Shown here: positions 58,821 through 64,000 of the stretch, piece after piece | Layout: every line of letters starts with the position of its first letter | Numbering within the stretch: position 1 is the first letter of the stretch | Assembly: GCF_019649055.1 (NCBI RefSeq) | Contig: NW_026570231.1 | Location: forward strand, 248,001 to 312,000 | Reading direction: 5' to 3' | DNA: 64,000 bases | Source: Paramacrobiotus metropolitanus | Lineage: Eukaryota > Tardigrada > Eutardigrada > Parachela > Macrobiotidae | The notes under the pieces: model-generated | Database searches by the model: none | Seen by the model: the letters and a program-made list of their open reading frames with translations, nothing else | What the model was told of the DNA's origin: nothing | Position numbers and translations under genes: made by a program

Positions 58821-61462
58821 ATGGTTTCTTCGATGAATCAGTTTGATATTCATGTGAAAGAGTTGTTGTGGCACAAAGAGAAATGGGAAAGTAATTTTCA
58901 AAAAGCCTCCCAAGCTGCTAACAGCCTGGACGATGTGGAAACTCTTAAGAACAATCTGGTATGCGTTCGCAGCGAACAATTGTCAAATTTCGTCTCTAAA
59001 TGACCGGGCTTTTGTGATTTATATAGAGGCGAATGAGGGCTGTGTTGGATAACTGTGAGAATTCTTTGTTATTTGAATCGTAAGTATCGTACCTTTAACC
59101 CGATCGTTGTTGCATTATTGGTAAATGCTGCGGTGACGCAGGCTGGCTGTGACACTAATCTATTTTTCATGACACGAACCTTTACCTACTTCATCAATAC
59201 TTTTTCCCCTAACAGGGGCCAACAATGGGATCAAAGTGCTGTTAGGAAGGCCTCCATAAAGTCTATATCAGATATAAATGGAAGCGGGACACTTCTGACA
59301 TCCAATTCATCCAGCGAACGTTCATCGAATGGGTCTCCGTTCCAGTTTGCAAGTGGAGATGGTTTGATGGGGTCTGGCGCTTATTCATCTGCGTCCTTAG
59401 GGAACGACGACTTCTACGATCCTTTAAACACTATTTCGGATATTTTAACGGAGAATCATGATGTCCTTGAACCCACTAGCTCCATGTATTCGCTTTCGGA
59501 AAGCACAAGTTCTCTTAATTTTGGCGCGCCAGTCAATGGAACTAATCAGACTGCTAGTTATTGGTAAGTCGTTTGCACAACAAACATTTGCCTTTTCCGA
59601 TATATGTGGAAGAGTTGCTTTACGTGATCGAATTGTGACATTATATTCCCTTTTTTGTGTACAAGCACCCGTTGTGAATTACGTAGTTAGCTGAAAAGGT
59701 AATACACTGCAGAAAGATTTCAAAGGTGTTTGGAGCATCCAGTTTTATGAGCTTGCTTGCAGGCCATCGACTTCTGCTTGGTCGACTAGCTCGTCCACTC
59801 CTCTGGATATGTTTTCTGCCTTTTCATCAAGTCCAAAACCATCTTTCGCTGCCGTAGCACAGTTGCCCGCGGTGACATTGCCAGATACAGCGGCGCAGAT
59901 TCGGAAAAGTAGTGATGCCTCGTCTCCACCGACAGTAGCGAAGAGTGGACCAGTAATTGCTGAAACTCCTCTGTATATGAATCTTCAGAAACCACATTTG
60001 GCAAAGTGAGATAAACTGTTGGTCACGACAACCTGCATTTAGATTAGTGACAATGTGTTGCCCTTTTATCGCAGGATCATTTATGTTTTTCCTTTGAATT
60101 ATAAAATGGATGAGTCAGTATTGGAGAAATATTTTTCCCAATTTGGCAAAGTGGCAAAGACTAAAATTTTTCGTTACCCCAATGGTGCCTCAAAAACCGC
60201 GGGAATTGTGGAATTTGAAGACGCTTCTTCTGCATTAATGGCTTTAAAAAAGAAGTACCATCACGTAGATGGATGCCAGATTGAGTCCAAGCCGTTTGAG
60301 GTTAGTTGATAAACTCGCGCGATCGTTGTGCTGATCACTGATAACGACTGTTATGTACATAACCTTATTTTTTGCAGCCGAAAACCAGTGATTTGGCGAA
60401 TACAACAACTACACAAGGGCTGGTTTCCCGTAGTAGCCATTTCGTCAATAATACTGAATTTCAGGTGTTTGTTGGTGGTATCCCAGCTACTGCAACGGAT
60501 GAAGACATCGAAAAAGCGATCACTGTTTTTGGAAAAGTAGGAATTCATAGTTGCAGACTTCCTATGGTACATTTTAAATAATTCGGTACGTATACTTTAC
60601 TTGTTTTTATGTAGGTTAAAAAAATCCAAGTCAATCCGAATGGAACCTTTGCTTTCGTCAGCTTTGCCACTGAATCAGATGCATCGAAAATTGTTGGTGT
60701 GCATAGCATCAACATCGGGGGAAAGCTGGTAAGTCATAAGTGCGACCATGATTACAAACATTCGCTATACCGTGCTTGATGTTTTATACATGTAAATGAT
60801 TGTATCGATCATCGTTTCATTCACTGGTGACGTATGGCACGATATTAATATTGTCGGATAAAGGAAGTTATAAATGAATGCCCCTAGGGAACGGTATACT
60901 CGTAAATGTCGAAACGTTTGTATTGCTTCATTCTATCGGGCGTGCAGTGCAGGCGGAGCACAAGAAGTGCGGATTGTTATGTAATCAAAAAAACGTTTTC
61001 AAGTTCACATTGCAGTTTAATGTTCTTCGACGTCCTTGAAAGTTCAACTTTTATGAGCGTGTTCTGAATTGAATTGTGGTGAAAATTTGTTTTCGGTTAA
61101 GCATGTTTAAAATTTATTGGCTTTCCAGCAGTTCATGTAAAGCACATTTGGATAAGCGGAAGACAAAAAGCTTAGTCGGGTTTTTAGTCGATTTCTTTAA
61201 CCAGGTTGAATGTAAACGGAATCAACCACAAACTCAGCGCTCACGTGCCAACACGAGCGACAGCAATCCCCCGGCAAATATCGCCGTTTCTCCTCCGGCA
61301 TGCCAGTTTTGCAAGAAGCCGAAAGTTAAAGCACTATTAACGTGTGATCATCGCGTGGATTGTTTCGAATGCGTGAAATCACAACGTGTTTGCCCGAAAT
61401 GTGGCGGTAAACTGGATTTATCGAAAGAGCCAGCAAAACATTTGTCTAGCACGCCTTCGTGA
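58821..61462 (+). CDS. Two-RRM protein with C-terminal RING-like finger
   Basis: Eight exons: 58821-58958, 59027-59079, 59216-59563, 59763-60005, 60075-60300, 60378-60536, 60615-60728, 61205-61462; 512 aa. Residues 1-60 form a helical start. Residues about 65-255 are Ser/Thr/Asn/Pro-rich and probably disordered. RRM1 spans about 261-336 (IIYVFPLNYKMDESVLEKYF, AGIVEFEDASSA). RRM2 spans about 360-433 (FQVFVGGIPATATDEDIEKA, GTFAFVSFATESDA). A C-terminal finger has C460, C463, C474, H476, C480, C483, C490 and C493 in RING-HC order, with one extra residue between H476 and C480. RRMs imply RNA binding and the finger suggests E3 ligase activity or protein contact. I do not know a named family with this order (CNOT4 has RING first, MEX-3 has KH plus RING). 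All junctions are in phase. Confidence 0.82.
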
Positions 61463-61861
61463 AGATTTGTAAATATGAATTTTTTTACTTTTCCTTAAAT
61501 CCTTGAAAATGAATTTTTTTGACGAGCATTGCTTATGAAAAAACTGCTATGAACAGCATCCATCATATAACGATCATTGTTATGGTTAACCAGCCAAATT
61601 CGCTCAGCTAGTATTAGAAAGCACTATAATTTTGTAGGAATCATTGAAAGTTCCTTTCTTTTTTATAAGGAATTATCTTTCGTAGCCTTGTTGTATGTTT
61701 GGAACATCAAAATGCCTGATGGGCATTTGGCTGGTTTCGCGGTTATCAAAAGTTGAAATATACAAATAAAGGGCCTCGCCACTTGCATTTCTTGAATGAT
61801 TTAATCTATCAGTGATCAAACAAGAACAAAATTGAGACAAACCGTATAGAAACAAACATGT
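61463..61861. other. Convergent 3' flanks of the RRM/RING gene and WDR61
   Basis: 400 bp of AT-rich DNA between two stop codons, no supported exon. Confidence 0.5.
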
Positions 61862-63465
61862 TCATTTTACCATATCTTTCGGGGCTTTGTACAGTACAAT
61901 ATTTGAATCAGCAGAAACGGAAACGAGCCGACTCGCCGATGGGTCAAAACCAACGTCCCACACCATTTTCTCGTGCACTTTATCGAATACTTGGATATTC
62001 TCGCGATTTGGCCGCCACACGCGAACGGTACAGTCTATCGAGGAGGATGCGATTCGCATATTGTCGGCGGCAAAATCGACTGAAGTCACCCAGGAACTGT
62101 GACCAGTTATTGTTGCAATAACGGGCCCTTCGCTTGGATTGAAAGTTCTAAAAAGGATTAATATCAATATATTAGGCAAGGTTATCTTCAAATGTCATGA
62201 CTGGCATCCACTGATCCACACATCGAAGCATTTTTTGGATTGTTCATTTAATGGAAACACTAAAACTTCACAAATATCGCATTTAAAAACAGCGCATTTG
62301 ATTACCTGATAGACCCATCTTCGCTGGCGGTAATCAGCAATTTGGAGTCGGGACTGAACATAACTGCACGAATTGGCCTGCCGTGCGCTTCGACAGCGTG
62401 GAGCAGCCGATTAGCCTGGAGATCAAAGATGTATAACATCCCTTCACTGCTGCCAGCCGCAGCGTATTTCCCATTAGGACTGAAGTGGATGCTGAATATA
62501 AACTTCTCTTTGGTCTGCAACACGTCCGTTTCCTTGCCCGAATTAACGTCGAACAGCCGAATTTTTCCTTGATGAGCGGCTGTACCAATGAGTGACGACT
62601 GTGGCCGAAACGCCAATCCCCAGCATTCCATTTTGCCACCTAGATCGCGGAAAAGAACAACATCTTTTGAAGTAAAACTTATGAGTTACGACATACATAA
62701 CATTTTCTGCCGAAGGATATTCACCATAAATAAAGAAAACCTTGTAGCGCGAATCAAAAATACAAAAATACCGAGACACGATTCTTATTCCGAAGAGTCG
62801 GTTACGAACTTACGACTAAAGATAATATGTAATATGTTATTATATGTAATAATCTATGTAATATGTAATCAAATATTCCACATAATAACAATGGAACAGT
62901 TTGCTTGGAGTTAGAGTCCGTAACAATACAGGTAAGTTAAAGTAAGTACTTACATTCGATCGTGCGCAAAAACTCTCCAGTGTGCAAATCCCACAATCTA
63001 ATCGAAGTGTCCAGCGCGGAGCTGGCTAACATCTGATTATCGGAATTAACATCCAAACGCAGAATACCCATCCGATGTCCTGTTAATTTCTTGGCTTCTT
63101 CCAGCTGATTCTCCGTGCAGCGCCACAACCGAATTGAGGTATCCAGCGAACCTAAAAATAAGCAAAGAACAAGTTGATTCTATGAAGCATGAGCAGATGC
63201 TACACGTTAGTTTTCAAGTCGTTTATGTTGATTCATTACGGAACGGCTGTCATTTTGTTTTGTTATGAATTTTGTTTTAGTACTCAGTATGTACAGTACT
63301 TGTATGTGATGCTTATTAAAAGTAAGACGCTTTTTAACGGAAAAGTAAACTTTCTAAGGTACCTGTGATTATAAGGTCCGAACTCGCTCCAGTAGAAGCC
63401 CATTTACATGCCCAAATTTCATCATCGTGTGCTTTTTTATAAGTGCTCAACACGGAATAAGCCAT
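61862..63465 (-). CDS. WDR61: WDR61 / SKI8, seven-blade WD40 adaptor
   Basis: Four exons, minus strand: 63465-63363, 63151-62954, 62639-62306, 62147-61862; 306 aa (human 305). The start at 63465 (MAYSVLSTYKKAHDDEIW) gives the family length and the conserved AHDD-IW opening. An in-frame ATG at 63564 would add 33 residues. Blades are clear: SLDTSIRLWRC, ASSALDTSIRLWDLHTGEF, ECWGLAFRPQSS, GKIRLFDVNSGK, KFIFSIHFSPNGKYAA, RPIRAVMFSPDSKLLITASE, HSSWVTSVDFA, SSSIDCTVRVW, VSVSADSNIVLY. SKI8 holds the Ski helicase complex that feeds mRNA to the cytoplasmic exosome, and in animals it is also a Paf1-complex subunit in transcription elongation. Convergent with the RRM/RING gene. Confidence 0.94.
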
Positions 63466-64000
63466 TTTTTGCCTGTTCAAGACTGCTGGTACTCCATCCA
63501 ACAAACTGGATAAGGACGGTCCGACAACAAAACTCGGGCTTTGAAAAAAACATTTGGCCGTCATTTCGTTGGACCGTGGAGTAGCGTGTATAGCATATAA
63601 AAATATAATAAACAGATGCTTAGCGCGGTTAGCACGGTGCTGTCAACTCGGCGCGCTACGCTCTGATGGTTGTTTGGATTTTGGAAGCAAACAGCTGATT
63701 CAGTCGGTGCATCAATTTTCTTTCGCAAAAGCCAAAAGCTGACGCATCTTCGTCTTTAGTTCAGTTGCGTTTTTTTGTTTTCAGTTTGCTTTGAATTAGT
63801 TCGAATACGGTTGCTTTTAATGAGTTGGTTAACTTTGTTTCTGATTGCATCTTGGCTGGAGATAATTAAAAAGTTATAAGTGGACCTGTAACTTGTTGGA
63901 CTTGTGTTGGTTGGTGTTGGACTGTTTTCAGCGGTTCAAGGACTTCAGTGGTGAGCTGTATGCGCCGTCTTTCCGTTTCATGGAACCACGTTAATTCTCC
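63466..64000. other. 5' flank of WDR61 to the window end
   Basis: Contains the alternative in-frame WDR61 ATG at 63564. Beyond that no exon is supported, although a plus-strand gene could begin past the edge. Confidence 0.45.

Noticed and set aside
1-64000. tRNA or rRNA genes
   Set aside because: Looked for B-box-like ggttcga motifs with a plausible cloverleaf and for rRNA core segments by eye and found none; a covariance-model scan would be decisive.

Overview
This is a 64 kb stretch of a compact invertebrate nuclear genome. Genes are split by mostly short GT-AG introns (many under 150 nt, a few above 1 kb) and carry recognisable metazoan orthologues on both strands. A piRNA-type Tudor protein, single-copy metazoan housekeeping genes, AT-rich intergenic DNA and hAT-like elements point to a small-genome animal, probably an ecdysozoan. 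A tardigrade would fit, but nothing here proves it. All exon models were built by hand from reading frame, splice sites and remembered family consensus. Every multi-exon model sums to a whole number of codons.

Layout. 1-1,400 (minus): N-terminal TOG domain of an XMAP215/ch-TOG protein, cut by the window edge. 1.4-25.6 kb: gene-poor, repeat-rich block. It holds a G/C-homopolymer insertion with terminal inverted repeats, a frameshifted retroelement C-terminus, and a ~15 kb satellite (about 5.0-20.0 kb) whose simplest unit is CCTAAGAAA. Then come a broken gag/capsid-like ORF abutting the satellite, a 1.17 kb hAT-like non-autonomous element, a second G/C-rich mini-insertion and a second retroelement C-terminus. 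25.7-32.9 kb (plus): a RING/B-box/Tudor protein (RNF17/Qin type), TRIP4 (ASC-1), and a small secreted protein behind a TATA box. 35.0-42.2 kb (plus): four tandem paralogues of an unrecognised secreted, cysteine-containing family of about 210 residues, with strikingly variable intron positions. 42.8-57.7 kb (minus): SLC35B1 (ER nucleotide/nucleotide-sugar carrier), a 19-exon SLC4 bicarbonate transporter whose intron holds a near-perfect 76 bp hairpin, and DCAF13/Sof1 (18S rRNA maturation). 58.8-61.5 kb (plus): a protein with two RRMs and a C-terminal RING-like finger. 61.9-63.5 kb (minus): WDR61/SKI8 (Ski and Paf1 complexes).

The housekeeping genes are not an operon. DCAF13 and the RRM/RING gene diverge from a 1.2 kb region that carries a 13 bp tandem motif. 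The RRM/RING gene and WDR61 converge, as do paralogue D and SLC35B1. The least explained items are the four-gene secreted family, the CCTAA-core satellite with its attached gag-like ORF, and the intronic hairpin.
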